Origin: Streptomyces sp. A0642
GTDB lineage: Bacteria > Actinomycetota > Actinomycetes > Streptomycetales > Streptomycetaceae
Reading direction: 5' to 3'
DNA length: 64,000 nucleotides
NCBI RefSeq assembly: GCF_004795105.1
Contig: NZ_SSBL01000015.1
Location: 1 to 64,000 of the forward strand
Both the position numbers and the translations under genes were made by a program. Positions 25,536 through 34,120 of the stretch are shown one piece after another. The notes below the pieces were generated by a model. That model saw only the letters and a list, made by a program, of their open reading frames with translations. It was not told the DNA's origin and did no database searches. The first letter of the stretch is position 1. Each line of letters starts with the position of its first letter.

Positions 25536-26066
25536 ATGACCGCCGCACCAGCAGACTTTGCACGTGCCCGAAGCGAATTCCTCACCATCGACACCCCCCG
25601 AGTGGAGGACGGAGCCGCGATCTGGCGTATCGCCCGCGATTCCGAGGTCCTGGACCTCAACTCCTCGTACAGCTACCTGCTGTGGTGCCGTGACTTCGCG
25701 GCGACCTCCGTGGTCGCCCGCGACGAGACCGGCTCCCCGGTCGCCTTCGTGACGGGGTACATCAGGCCCGACCGCCCCGAGACGCTCGTCGTCTGGCAGG
25801 TGGCCGTCGACCACGGCCATCGCGGTACCGGCCTGGCCGCCAAGCTGCTGGACGCCCTGACCGCCCGCGTCGCCGCGGAGCAGGGCCTCGCCTCGGTCGA
25901 GACGACCATCACCCCGGACAACGCGGCGTCGGACCGTCTGTTCACCTCCTACGCGCAGCGCCACGACGTGGCACTGGAGCGCGAGGTGCTCTTCGACGGC
26001 GGCCTGTTCCCCGAGGGCACCCATCTGCCGGAAGTGCTCTACCGCATCGGCCCGTTCCACGCCTGA
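25536..26066 (+). CDS. ectA: L-2,4-diaminobutyrate N-gamma-acetyltransferase EctA
   Basis: A 176-aa GNAT-fold enzyme that acetylates diaminobutyrate, the second step of ectoine synthesis. Conserved EctA features are ILDTP-like TIDTPRVEDGAAIWRIA at residues ~17-33, LNSSYSYLLWCRDF near 42-55 and the acetyl-CoA loop DHGHRGTGLAAKLL near 94-107. ATG 25536 gives the normal family length; in-frame codons continue upstream but without a credible start signal. It is first in ectABCD, with 132 nt before ectB. Confidence 0.95.
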   Translation: MTAAPADFARARSEFLTIDTPRVEDGAAIWRIARDSEVLDLNSSYSYLLWCRDFAATSVVARDETGSPVAFVTGYIRPDRPETLVVWQVAVDHGHRGTGLAAKLLDALTARVAAEQGLASVETTITPDNAASDRLFTSYAQRHDVALEREVLFDGGLFPEGTHLPEVLYRIGPFHA

Positions 26067-26198
26067 CCGGCAGTCCTCCGGGCCCCGCCCGCCCTCCGGC
26101 GGGCCCGCCCGCCGGCATGCCGTCCGGCGGGCACGGCCCGTCGCCGTCACGACCTTCTACGCCGCCCGTCACAACCCCCCTCACGCAGGAGACCCGCT

Positions 26199-27461
26199 GT
26201 GACCATCACCCCGCCCGCCCTCAGCGTCTTCGAGACCCTCGAGTCCGAGGTACGAAGCTACTGCCGCGGCTGGCCCGCCGTCTTCGACCGGGCACAGGGC
26301 GCCCGGCTGACCGACGAGGACGGCCACACGTACCTCGACTTCTTCGCCGGAGCCGGCTCGCTCAACTACGGCCACAACAACCCGGTGCTGAAGCGCGCGC
26401 TGATCGACTACATCGAGCGCGACGGCATCACCCACGGCCTCGACATGGCGACGACCGCCAAACGCGCGTTCCTTGAGACCTTCCAGAACGTGATCCTGCG
26501 CCCGCGCGACCTGCCGTACAAGGTCATGTTCCCCGGCCCGACCGGCACCAACGCCGTCGAGTCGGCGCTGAAACTGGCCCGCAAGGTCAAGGGCCGCGAG
26601 TCCGTGGTCTCGTTCACCAACGCCTTCCACGGCATGTCGCTCGGCTCGCTCGCCGTCACCGGCAACGCCTTCAAGCGGGCCGGGGCCGGCATCCCGCTGG
26701 TGCACGGCACACCGATGCCGTTCGACAACTACTTCGACGGCCAGGTCCCCGACTTCCTCTGGTTCGAGCGGCTCCTGGAGGACCAGGGTTCCGGGCTCAA
26801 CAAGCCCGCCGCGGTGATCGTGGAGACCGTGCAGGGCGAGGGCGGCATCAACGTCGCCCGCGCCGAGTGGCTGCGCGCGCTCCAGGAGCTGTGCCACCGC
26901 CAGGACATGCTCCTGATCGTCGACGACATCCAGATGGGCTGCGGCCGGACCGGCGGCTTCTTCTCCTTCGAGGAGGCCGGCATCACGCCGGACATCGTGA
27001 CGCTGTCGAAGTCCATCAGCGGCTACGGACTGCCCATGTCCCTCTGCCTGTTCAAGCCCGAGCTGGACATCTGGGAGCCCGGCGAGCACAACGGGACCTT
27101 CCGCGGCAACAACCCGGCGTTCGTCACCGCGGCCGCCGCGCTCGACGCCTACTGGGCGGACGGCCAGATGGAGAAGCAGACGCTGGCCCGCGGCGAGCAG
27201 ATCGAGCAGACCCTGCTGGCCATCTGCGGCGAGCACGACAGCGCCCGGTTCCGCGGCCGCGGACTGGTCTGGGGCCTGGAGTTCGACGACCCGGCGCGCG
27301 CCTCCGCGGTCTGCGCCCGCGCGTTCGAGCTGGGGCTGCTGCTGGAGACCTCCGGCCCGCAGAGCGAGGTCGTCAAGCTGCTGCCGCCGCTGACCATCAC
27401 CCACGAGGAGCTGGACGAGGGCCTGCGCACGCTGGCCCGCTCCGTCCGCGAGACCGCCTGA
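26199..27461 (+). CDS. ectB: diaminobutyrate-2-oxoglutarate transaminase EctB
   Basis: A 420-aa class III aminotransferase converting aspartate semialdehyde and glutamate to L-2,4-diaminobutyrate, the first committed step to ectoine. The PLP lysine is K271 in TLSKSISGYGLPMS. FPGPTGTNAVESALKLAR near residue 111 and VIVETVQGEGGINVA near 206 are diagnostic of the family. GTG 26199 follows CAGGAGA. The length is normal. It is the second gene of the ect operon, and two hairpins follow its stop. Confidence 0.96.
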   Translation: MTITPPALSVFETLESEVRSYCRGWPAVFDRAQGARLTDEDGHTYLDFFAGAGSLNYGHNNPVLKRALIDYIERDGITHGLDMATTAKRAFLETFQNVILRPRDLPYKVMFPGPTGTNAVESALKLARKVKGRESVVSFTNAFHGMSLGSLAVTGNAFKRAGAGIPLVHGTPMPFDNYFDGQVPDFLWFERLLEDQGSGLNKPAAVIVETVQGEGGINVARAEWLRALQELCHRQDMLLIVDDIQMGCGRTGGFFSFEEAGITPDIVTLSKSISGYGLPMSLCLFKPELDIWEPGEHNGTFRGNNPAFVTAAAALDAYWADGQMEKQTLARGEQIEQTLLAICGEHDSARFRGRGLVWGLEFDDPARASAVCARAFELGLLLETSGPQSEVVKLLPPLTITHEELDEGLRTLARSVRETA

Positions 27462-27523
27462 GAGGCGGTCGGGGGCCCGAGGCCGCCCGACCGCCTCGGA
27501 CCCGGGGCCGTCCCGTACGGCCC
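27462..27523 (+). promoter_or_regulatory. two hairpins between ectB and ectC
   Basis: A 12-bp stem (27462-27473 with 27486-27497) begins right after the ectB stop codon. It is followed by a second inverted repeat, GGGGCCGT/ACGGCCCC, at ~27503-27523. No T-tract follows. They could act as a partial terminator or as a stabilising 3' structure that sets the ratio of ectAB to ectCD mRNA. Confidence 0.55.
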
Positions 27524-27565
27524 CGCCACGTCACACCGTTGCAGAGAGAAAGGCACCGACCCCCC

Positions 27566-27964
27566 GTGATCGTCCGATCGTTCAGTGACATCGAGAACAC
27601 CGACCGGCATGTGAAGGCCGCCTCCGGGACCTGGGAGAGCAAGCGCATCGTGCTCGCCAAGGAGAAGGTCGGCTTCTCCCTCCACGAGACCGTGCTGTAC
27701 GCGGGCACGGAGACGTCGATGTGGTACGCCAACCACATCGAGGCCGTGCTGTGCACCGAGGGCGAGGCCGAGCTCACCAACGACGAGACCGGCGAGAAGC
27801 ACTGGATCTCCCCCGGCACGATGTACCTGCTGGACGGCCACGAGCACCACACGCTGCGTCCCAAGACGGACTTCCGCTGTGTCTGCGTCTTCAACCCCCC
27901 CGTCACCGGACGGGAGGACCACGACGAGAACGGTGTCTACCCACTGCTGACCGAGGAGGGCTGA
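27566..27964 (+). CDS. ectC: L-ectoine synthase EctC
   Basis: A 132-aa cupin-fold enzyme that cyclises N-gamma-acetyldiaminobutyrate to ectoine. Family sequence is unmistakable: VKAASGTWESKRIVLAKE near residues 16-33, SMWYANHIEAVLCTEGE near 53-69 (with the metal-binding Glu) and LDGHEHHTLRPKTDFRC near 93-109. GTG 27566 is used and the length is normal. The gene ends 3 nt before ectD. Confidence 0.96.
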   Translation: MIVRSFSDIENTDRHVKAASGTWESKRIVLAKEKVGFSLHETVLYAGTETSMWYANHIEAVLCTEGEAELTNDETGEKHWISPGTMYLLDGHEHHTLRPKTDFRCVCVFNPPVTGREDHDENGVYPLLTEEG

Positions 27965-27967
27965 ACC

Positions 27968-28861
27968 ATGACCACCGATGTACGCGCCGACCTGTACCCC
28001 TCGCGCGGCGCCGCCGAGATGACCACTCCCCGCCAGGACCCGGTCATCTGGTCCGCGCCGGGCGCACCGGGTCCGGTCTCCGCCAAGGACCTCCAGGGCT
28101 TCGAACGCGACGGCTTCCTCACCGTCGACCAGCTGCTCACCCCGGACGAGGTGGCCGGGTACCACGCCGAGCTGGAGCGGCTGATCGCCGATCCGGCGGT
28201 GCGGGCCGACGAACGCTCGATCATCGAGCCGAAGTCGGACTCCGTACGGTCGGTCTTCGAGGTCCACCGGCTGAGCGAGGTCTTCGCCCGGCTCGTCAGG
28301 GACGAGCGCGTGGTGGGCAGGGCCCGTCAGATCCTGGGCTCGGACGTGTACGTCCACCAGTCGCGGATCAACGTGAAGCCCGGATTCGGGGCCTCGGGCT
28401 TCTACTGGCACTCGGACTTCGAGACCTGGCACGCCGAGGACGGTCTGCCGAACATGCGGACCGTGTCCGTGTCGATCGCGCTGACCGAGAACTACGACAC
28501 CAACGGCGGGCTGATGATCATGCCCGGTTCGCACAAGTCGTTCCTCGGCTGCGCGGGCGAGACGCCGAAGGACAACTACAAGAAGTCCCTGCAGATGCAG
28601 GACGCCGGCACCCCGTCCGACGAGGCGCTGACGAAGATGGCCGACCGGCACGGCATCAGGCTCTTCACGGGCAGGGCCGGTTCGGCGACCTGGTTCGACT
28701 GCAACGCGATGCACGGGTCGGGCGACAACATCACCCCGTACCCGCGCAGCAACGTCTTCATCGTGTTCAACAGCGTGGAGAACACGGCGCAGGAGCCGTT
28801 CGCGGCTCCGATCCGCCGCCCGGAGTTCATCGGGGCGCGTGACTTCACGCCGGTGAAGTAG
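27968..28861 (+). CDS. ectD: ectoine 5-hydroxylase EctD
   Basis: A 297-aa Fe(II)/2-oxoglutarate dioxygenase of the PhyH family that converts ectoine to 5-hydroxyectoine. The iron facial triad is H148, D150 (FYWHSDFETWHAEDG) and H249 (DCNAMHGSGDN). The ectoine-binding segment around VHQSRINVKPGFGASGFYWH is intact. ATG 27968 lies 3 nt after the ectC stop codon, so the two are tightly coupled. A terminator hairpin follows, ending the ectABCD operon. Confidence 0.96.
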   Translation: MTTDVRADLYPSRGAAEMTTPRQDPVIWSAPGAPGPVSAKDLQGFERDGFLTVDQLLTPDEVAGYHAELERLIADPAVRADERSIIEPKSDSVRSVFEVHRLSEVFARLVRDERVVGRARQILGSDVYVHQSRINVKPGFGASGFYWHSDFETWHAEDGLPNMRTVSVSIALTENYDTNGGLMIMPGSHKSFLGCAGETPKDNYKKSLQMQDAGTPSDEALTKMADRHGIRLFTGRAGSATWFDCNAMHGSGDNITPYPRSNVFIVFNSVENTAQEPFAAPIRRPEFIGARDFTPVK

Positions 28862-28876
28862 GGGCGTACGAACGGC

Positions 28877-28914
28877 CGGAGGGGCGGGACGCATCAGCGC
28901 GTCCCGCCCCTCCG
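28877..28914 (+). terminator. hairpin terminator after ectD
   Basis: A perfect 16-bp GC-rich stem (28877-28892 with 28899-28914) and a 6-nt loop lie 15 nt after the ectD stop. No T-tract follows. Confidence 0.85.
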
Positions 28915-28962
28915 CGTTCAACTCGCTGGACCCCGGCGCGGGGCAGCGGAGAAGGTGACCCC

Positions 28963-29988
28963 ATGACTTCACACGTACACCACGTCACCGTCGACTGCGC
29001 CGACGCCTACGAGCTCGGCACGTTCTGGGCCGGGGTCCTGGGCGTCTGTCTCGCCGAGGACGACTTCCCCGGTGACCCCGAGGCGCTGGTCGAGACCCCG
29101 GGCGCCGCGCTCCTCTTCGTCACCGTGCCGGAACCCAAGCGCTCCAAGAACCGCGTCCACCTCGACATCCAGCCGGACGACCGCACCCGCGACGAGGAGG
29201 TCGAGCGGCTCCTGGCCCTCGGCGCCACGCTGGTCGGCGACCACCGCAGGCCGAACGGGCGGGGCTGGGTGACCCTGGCCGACCCGGAGGGCAACGAGTT
29301 CTGTGTGGAGTGCAGTGCGGGCGAGCGGGCCCGGCTGTCCGGGACGCGGCTCCCCGTCACCGCGGACGACGTGACGTCGGCGGTGCGGCTGGCGGTGGAC
29401 ACGCTCGGGCAGTCGCCGGCCGACGACTGGCACATTCCGGCGGGATCGCTCTCCTGGGACTGCTGGGAGACCGTGGAGCACCTGAGCGACGACCTGTTCG
29501 CGTACGCGGTCCAGCTCGGCCCGCGTACGCCCTCGCTGGAGGGCGAGGTCCCCTACCGCTGGGCGCCGGAACGCGAGGGCGGCCCCTGGAACGCGATCTT
29601 CGCGAACCCGGAGGCGGGTCCCGCCGGACTGCTCCGGACCCTGGAGGCGAGCGGCGCCCTGCTGTCCGCGATGGTGCGGACGGCCTCGCCCGGCACCCGG
29701 TCCTTCCACTCCTACGGCGTCTCGGACCCGGAAGGCTTCGCCGCGATGGGCATCGTGGAGACCCTGGTCCACACCCACGACGTCGCCGCCGGCCTCGCGC
29801 TCGACTGGGCCCCGCCGAACGACCTCTGCGACCGGGTCCTCGCCCGGCTCTTCCCCGACGCCCCGGACGCCGAGGACCGGTGGACCGTCCTGCTCTGGTC
29901 CACCGGCCGCGCGGATCTGCCGGGCCGCGAGCGCGTGACCTCGTGGAAGTGGCACGGGGCCCCGCTGGAGGGGACCCCGCAGCCTTAG
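28963..29988 (+). CDS. VOC-domain protein fused to a mycothiol-dependent maleylpyruvate-isomerase-like (DinB) domain
   Basis: A 341-aa two-domain protein. Residues ~1-118 form a glyoxalase/VOC domain (HHVTVDCADAYELGTFW at 6-22, LADPEGNEFCVE at ~106-117). Residues ~130-335 resemble the DinB/maleylpyruvate isomerase superfamily, with WDCWETVEHLSDDLFAYA and ETLVHTHDVAAGL, where His residues could bind a metal. Such fusions in actinobacteria are often presumed to act in thiol-dependent detoxification, but no substrate is known to me. ATG 28963 follows GGAGAAGG. It stands alone between terminators. Confidence 0.8.
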   Translation: MTSHVHHVTVDCADAYELGTFWAGVLGVCLAEDDFPGDPEALVETPGAALLFVTVPEPKRSKNRVHLDIQPDDRTRDEEVERLLALGATLVGDHRRPNGRGWVTLADPEGNEFCVECSAGERARLSGTRLPVTADDVTSAVRLAVDTLGQSPADDWHIPAGSLSWDCWETVEHLSDDLFAYAVQLGPRTPSLEGEVPYRWAPEREGGPWNAIFANPEAGPAGLLRTLEASGALLSAMVRTASPGTRSFHSYGVSDPEGFAAMGIVETLVHTHDVAAGLALDWAPPNDLCDRVLARLFPDAPDAEDRWTVLLWSTGRADLPGRERVTSWKWHGAPLEGTPQP

Positions 29989-30000
29989 GGCTGGTGCGGT

Positions 30001-30026
30001 GCTGTCCCGCGGCGCCGCGGGACAGC
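30001..30026. terminator. perfect 26-bp palindrome, bidirectional terminator
   Basis: The stretch 30001-30026 is identical to its reverse complement and lies 13 nt after the VOC-fusion stop, between convergent genes. It can end transcription from either side; a MITE-like element follows 25 nt later. Confidence 0.8.
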
Positions 30027-30050
30027 AGCGGAAAGTCCCTGGTCCGGGCT

Positions 30051-30272
30051 GCTAGGGCGTGTTTCGAAAGTAGCGCCGTCCGCCCGGAGGGCGGGCTCGG
30101 CGGCGTCTGGTGCGTGCGATCGCAAGGCGGAGGGTCGCCCCGATACTGGCTGTATCGGGGCGACCCCGACAACGCGGCGAGCAATGGGGTCTCCCCTGCT
30201 CGAGCGAAGCCGAGAGCTCGGGGAAGTGCTAGGCGTCGCCGAGCAGGCGGGCCTTTCGAAACACGCCCTAGC
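30051..30272. mobile_element. 222-bp MITE-like element with 20-bp perfect terminal inverted repeats
   Basis: The left end GCTAGGGCGTGTTTCGAAAG (30051-30070) is the exact reverse complement of 30253-30272. The junctions read TA-GGGCG and CGCCC-TA, consistent with insertion at a TA dinucleotide as in IS630/mariner-type elements. Inside is a perfect 15-bp stem with a 5-nt loop (30132-30146 with 30152-30166). No transposase ORF is present, so it would be non-autonomous. The stop codon of the adjacent galactanase gene (TAG at 30268-30270 on the minus strand) falls inside the right end. Confidence 0.75.
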
Positions 30273-31836
30273 GGTGGGAGAACCAGTTCGCTGCCGGGAG
30301 CAGCTTCGTGTCGTAGCCGAACAGCGCCTGGTTCTCCCAGGCGTTGCCGGAGGACGGGTCGGCGGGGTCCCAGCCGCTGCCGCTGACCGCGGTCCAGGCC
30401 GGCTCCCAGTAGACGGCGCCCAGTCCCCGGCCGCCGGGGACGGCCTCGACGACGTTCATCACGTCACGCAGGTTGGCCGCCTGACCGGCCGGGGTGGCCG
30501 GGTAGCCGGAGACGAGCTGGCCGGCCGTGGCGATGTTGTTCTCCAGGCCGTCGGCGTCCGCGAGGGTGTGGGCGTAGGCCGTCTCGGCGACCAGCACCGG
30601 CTTCCCGTACCGGGAGGCGGCGTCGTCGAGGTTGGTCTGGAGGTCGCTCAGCGGGCCGTGCCAGTAGCCGTAGTACGAGAGGGCGATGACGTCGAACGGC
30701 ACTTTCTGCGCCACCGCGTTGTCGAACCACCAGCGTGTGCCGGCGTTGTCGCCTCCCTTGGCGAGGTGCAGGGCCACCTTCGTGCCGGAGGAGACGGCCT
30801 TCGCCGCGTTCGCGCCGGAGGTGAGGAGACCGGCGAGCTGGGTCCAGTTGTCGGTGGACCCTTCGGGCCAGAGCATTCCGGCGTTGATCTCGTTGCCTAT
30901 CTGGACCATGTCGGCGGTGGTGCCCTGGGCCTTGAGCGCGCCCAGCACGTCGTACGTGTGGTCGTAGACGTCCTTCTTCAGCTGCGCGTAGCCGTGTCCG
31001 GACCAGGCCGCGGGCTTGTTCTGCTTGCCCGGGTCGGCCCAGGCGTCGGAGTAGTGGAAGTCGATGAGCGTCTTCATGCCGAGGGCCTTGGCGCGCTTGG
31101 CCATGGCCAGGACGTGGGTCTTGTCGTTGTAGCCGTCGGCCGGGTTCACCCACACCTTGAGACGGACGTAGTTCATGCCGGCGGACTTCAGGAGACCCAC
31201 CGCGTCGCCCGTGGCGCCGCTCGCACCGCGGTAGACCGCGCCGTGCGCCTCGTTCTTCGGGAGGGTGGAGAGGTCTCCTCCCCTGACGCTCAGGCCGGTG
31301 GTCCCCTTGGTGAAGGCGATGTCGTCGAAGTTGGCCCACTCCCCCGCGTGGGCGTCCGAGTTCAGGCTGAGGGTGCAGGAGCCGCCGGTGACCTTGACCG
31401 AGGTGACCAGGCGGATCCACGCGCCGTTCGCGGTGGGCGGCAGGTCGGTGCGCTGTTCGGCGCTGCCGCAGTTGCGCAGGGCGATGTACGCGGAGTTCTG
31501 GCCGCCGCCCGACCTGACCCAGGCGCTCAGCGTGTACGTGCCGTCGGTGAGGCCAGTGAGGTACTGGTACGTCTCCACCTTGTAGGCGGAGGCGGACCAG
31601 TGGCTGAGCCGGGTGCTGCCGCCGTGGCCGCCCGCCTCGGTGAAGGAGGCGGCGTTCTGGCCGCCGGCCGAGTAGGTCGACCAGCCGGTCGTGCCGGACT
31701 CGAAGCCGGTGTTGACGGGCGTGGTGGCGGCCGCGGCCGCGTGTGCGGGCATTGCGGGGAGTGCGGCCAGCAGCAGGCCGGAGAGCGAGGCGGCCAGCAC
31801 CGCCGCTCTCTTCCTGCCGTGCGTCGTTGCGTACAT
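30268..31836 (-). CDS. secreted arabinogalactan endo-beta-1,4-galactanase, GH53
   Basis: A 522-aa secreted enzyme that cuts beta-1,4-galactan chains of pectic arabinogalactan. A signal peptide (1-33, ending AHA) precedes a beta-sandwich carbohydrate-binding domain (~40-177, CBM61-like by position and sequence style). The GH53 barrel (~183-522) has MNYVRLKVWVNPADGYND, the acid/base E316 in QIGNEINAG and the nucleophile E418 in VLVAETAYAHT. ATG 31836 gives a good signal peptide. The stop codon lies in the right inverted repeat of the MITE-like element, so the last residues may have been altered by the insertion. It lies 58 nt downstream of the GH42 gene and is probably co-transcribed with it. 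Confidence 0.93.
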   Translation of the reverse strand: MYATTHGRKRAAVLAASLSGLLLAALPAMPAHAAAAATTPVNTGFESGTTGWSTYSAGGQNAASFTEAGGHGGSTRLSHWSASAYKVETYQYLTGLTDGTYTLSAWVRSGGGQNSAYIALRNCGSAEQRTDLPPTANGAWIRLVTSVKVTGGSCTLSLNSDAHAGEWANFDDIAFTKGTTGLSVRGGDLSTLPKNEAHGAVYRGASGATGDAVGLLKSAGMNYVRLKVWVNPADGYNDKTHVLAMAKRAKALGMKTLIDFHYSDAWADPGKQNKPAAWSGHGYAQLKKDVYDHTYDVLGALKAQGTTADMVQIGNEINAGMLWPEGSTDNWTQLAGLLTSGANAAKAVSSGTKVALHLAKGGDNAGTRWWFDNAVAQKVPFDVIALSYYGYWHGPLSDLQTNLDDAASRYGKPVLVAETAYAHTLADADGLENNIATAGQLVSGYPATPAGQAANLRDVMNVVEAVPGGRGLGAVYWEPAWTAVSGSGWDPADPSSGNAWENQALFGYDTKLLPAANWFSHR

Positions 31837-31894
31837 CGTCGATGTCCCTTCGACCGTGCGCGGAATTGCGTGGAGGGGATGCGGTCGTGCGTCC

Positions 31895-33940
31895 TCAGCC
31901 GTCGAGGCGGACCACGCGGACGGAACCCGCCGGGACGGCGAGGTGGCCCGTGGCCGGTTCTCCGGTGAGGAGTTCGGTGCCGGGGGCGTCGAGCGGCACC
32001 TTGGCCTCGCCCCCGGTGTGGTTGATCACGAAGAGGTACGTGCCGCTGTCGCCGGTGCGGGTGACGGCCTCGACGTCGTACGGGAGGCCGGTGCGGGGGG
32101 CGACGCGGGCGTCCTCGCAGGCCCGGTCGAGCACGGCGTCCAGGTCGGCGCCGCTCAGCCGGGTGGAGACGTACCAGGCGGTGCCCTCGCCGAGGCGGTG
32201 GCGGGTGACGGCGGGGCGGCCGGCCGCGAGGCCGTCGGCGTAGGACCACATGGTCTCGGCGCCGCGCGGGATCACCACGTCCGACCACAGGTCACCGGTG
32301 AGCTCGGGGCCCTCGGGGGCGCCCTCGGGGGTGATCAGGCGGACCACGCCGTCCTCGGCGAGCGGGGAGAACTCCTCGACCGTCAGGCCCAGTACGTCCC
32401 TGAGCGCGCCCGGGTAGGGCCCGGGGTGGACGGCGTCGTGGGCGTCGACGATGCCGGAGAAGTACGAGACGACGAGCGTGCCGCCGCCCTCCACGTACCG
32501 GCGCAGGTTGCGGCCGGTCTCCTCGGTGGCGAGGTAGAGGGCCGGGACGACGACCAGGGGGTAGCCGGACAGGTCGGCGTCGGGGTGGGCGAAGTCGACG
32601 GTCAGGTGCCGGTCGAAGAGCGAGGCGTAGAAGGTGTCGGCGCGCTCGCGGGCGTCGTGGTCCTGGCTCGGACGCCACTCCAGGGACTGCGCCCACCAGG
32701 ACTGCCAGTCCCAGACCATGGCGACGTCGGCGACGGTCCGGGTCGTGCGGATCTCGTGCAGCAGGCCGAGATCGGCGCCGAGACGGGTGACCTCGCGCCA
32801 GATCCGGGAGTCCGTGCCGGCGTGCGGGAGCATCGCCGAGTGGAACTTCTCCGCGCCGCGCAGGGACTGCCTCCACTGGAAGAACATCGCGCCCTCGGAA
32901 CCGCGGGCGACATGGGCGAGGCTGTTGCGGGCCATTTCGCCCGGGCGCTTGGCGGGGTTGCGGGGCTGCCAGTTGACGCCGCCGGTGGAGTGCTCGAGGA
33001 GCAGCCAGGGGGCGCCGCCCGCGACCGAGCGGGTGAGGTCGGCGGCCATGGCGAGGTTGACGTGGGTGCGGCGGCCGTCGGTGATCAGGTAGTGGTCGTT
33101 GGTGACGAGGTCGACCTCCCGTCCCCAGGCCCAGTAGTCCACGGAGTCGCACTGGCTGAGCGCGGTCATGAAGTTGGTGGTCACCGGGATGCCGGGGGCG
33201 AGCCGGTGCAGGATGTCGCGCTCGGCGCAGAAGTTCTCGCGCATGGTGGCGTCGGCGAAGCGGGCGTAGTCCAGCTGCTGGGCCGGGTTGCCGACCGTGG
33301 GCGTGGTGCGGGGCGGGTCGATGTCGTCGAGGCCGCGGTAGCGCTGGCCCCAGAAGGCCGTGCCCCAGGCCTCGTTGACGGCCTCGACGCTGCCGTGGCG
33401 GGCGGCGAGCCAGCGGCGGAAGTGCGCGGCGCAGTTGTCGCAGTAGCAGGCGCTGACCGGGACGCCGTACTCGTTGTGGACGTGCCACAGGGCGAGGGCC
33501 GGGTGGTCCGCGTACCGGCGGGCGAGCTGTTCGGTGATGTTCGCCGCGGCGGCCCGGTAGTCGGGGTTGCTGTGGCAGATCGCGCCGCGTGAGCCGAAGG
33601 CGTACCGGACGCCGTCCCGGCTGACCGGCAGCGCCTCGGGGTGGGCGCGGTAGAACCAGGCGGGCGGGACGACGGTGGGGGTGCCGAGGTCGGCGCGGAT
33701 GCCGTGGGCGTGCAGCAGGTCCAGGAGCCGGTCGAGCCAGCCGAAGTCATAACGGTCGGGCTCGGGCTCCAGCAGCGCCCAGGAGAAGATCCCGACGCTG
33801 ACCATGGTGACGCCGGCCTCCCGCATGAGGCGCATGTCCTCGGGCCAGACCTCCTCCGGCCACTGCTCGGGGTTGTAGTCGCCGCCGAAGGCCAGCTGGT
33901 GCAGACCCTGCGGGGCAGTCGCGCGAGGGGTGTGCGGCAT
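31895..33940 (-). CDS. beta-galactosidase, GH42
   Basis: A 681-aa intracellular-type beta-galactosidase with no signal peptide, which would split imported galacto-oligosaccharides. GH42 signatures are FGGDYNPEQWPEEVW at residues ~18-32, the acid/base E157 in LWHVHNEYGVP and the nucleophile E316 in WLLLEHSTGG. A zinc-type cysteine cluster (C165, C167, C170 and C122) is present. A trimerisation-like domain and a small C-terminal beta domain follow the barrel. ATG 33940 is preceded by CAGGAGACG. It is divergent from the sugar transporter genes across a promoter with a LacI-type operator. Confidence 0.95.
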   Translation of the reverse strand: MPHTPRATAPQGLHQLAFGGDYNPEQWPEEVWPEDMRLMREAGVTMVSVGIFSWALLEPEPDRYDFGWLDRLLDLLHAHGIRADLGTPTVVPPAWFYRAHPEALPVSRDGVRYAFGSRGAICHSNPDYRAAAANITEQLARRYADHPALALWHVHNEYGVPVSACYCDNCAAHFRRWLAARHGSVEAVNEAWGTAFWGQRYRGLDDIDPPRTTPTVGNPAQQLDYARFADATMRENFCAERDILHRLAPGIPVTTNFMTALSQCDSVDYWAWGREVDLVTNDHYLITDGRRTHVNLAMAADLTRSVAGGAPWLLLEHSTGGVNWQPRNPAKRPGEMARNSLAHVARGSEGAMFFQWRQSLRGAEKFHSAMLPHAGTDSRIWREVTRLGADLGLLHEIRTTRTVADVAMVWDWQSWWAQSLEWRPSQDHDARERADTFYASLFDRHLTVDFAHPDADLSGYPLVVVPALYLATEETGRNLRRYVEGGGTLVVSYFSGIVDAHDAVHPGPYPGALRDVLGLTVEEFSPLAEDGVVRLITPEGAPEGPELTGDLWSDVVIPRGAETMWSYADGLAAGRPAVTRHRLGEGTAWYVSTRLSGADLDAVLDRACEDARVAPRTGLPYDVEAVTRTGDSGTYLFVINHTGGEAKVPLDAPGTELLTGEPATGHLAVPAGSVRVVRLDG

Positions 33941-34032
33941 GGGCGTCTCCTGGGCTCTTTGGTACAACTTCTGGGAACGTGCACACACCCTCTCGGTGGC
34001 GCAGAGCCAACATAACCGCACAGCAACAACCA

Positions 34033-34061
34033 TTGACAAGTGTCGGTTTCGTTTCTCTACT
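34033..34061 (+). promoter_or_regulatory. sigma-70-type promoter for the galacto-oligosaccharide ABC operon
   Basis: A consensus -35 TTGACA (34033-34038) is spaced 17 nt from TCTACT (34056-34061). The -10 is weaker than the -35. The palindrome at 34061 begins on its last base, so repressor binding would block initiation. Confidence 0.65.
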
Positions 34062-34074
34062 GTGAACGCTCACA
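34061..34074. promoter_or_regulatory. LacI-family operator in the galactan locus
   Basis: TGTGAACGCTCACA is a near-perfect palindrome with the central CG typical of LacI/GalR-family operators (12 of 14 positions symmetric). It lies between the GH42 gene and the transporter operon, which itself ends with a LacI-family gene, and is the likely binding site of that regulator for both divergent arms. Confidence 0.75.
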
Positions 34075-34120
34075 GCGCACATCAGCGCTGCACCCTCGCT
34101 TCTCGTCAGGGGAGACACCC

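Noticed and set aside
22911..26066. 1051-aa plus-strand open frame
   Set aside because: Only its last 176 codons (ectA) are real. The rest is antisense to the amidohydrolase gene or out of frame with the class V aminotransferase gene and crosses intergenic DNA.
24109..28861. class V aminotransferase as part of the ect operon
   Set aside because: A terminator with a T-tract and a 300-bp gap separate it from ectA, and EctB already supplies the transaminase step.
31691..33592. 633-aa plus-strand frame opposite the GH42 gene
   Set aside because: It is an antisense shadow of the GH42 beta-galactosidase gene, whose catalytic residues are all intact on the minus strand.
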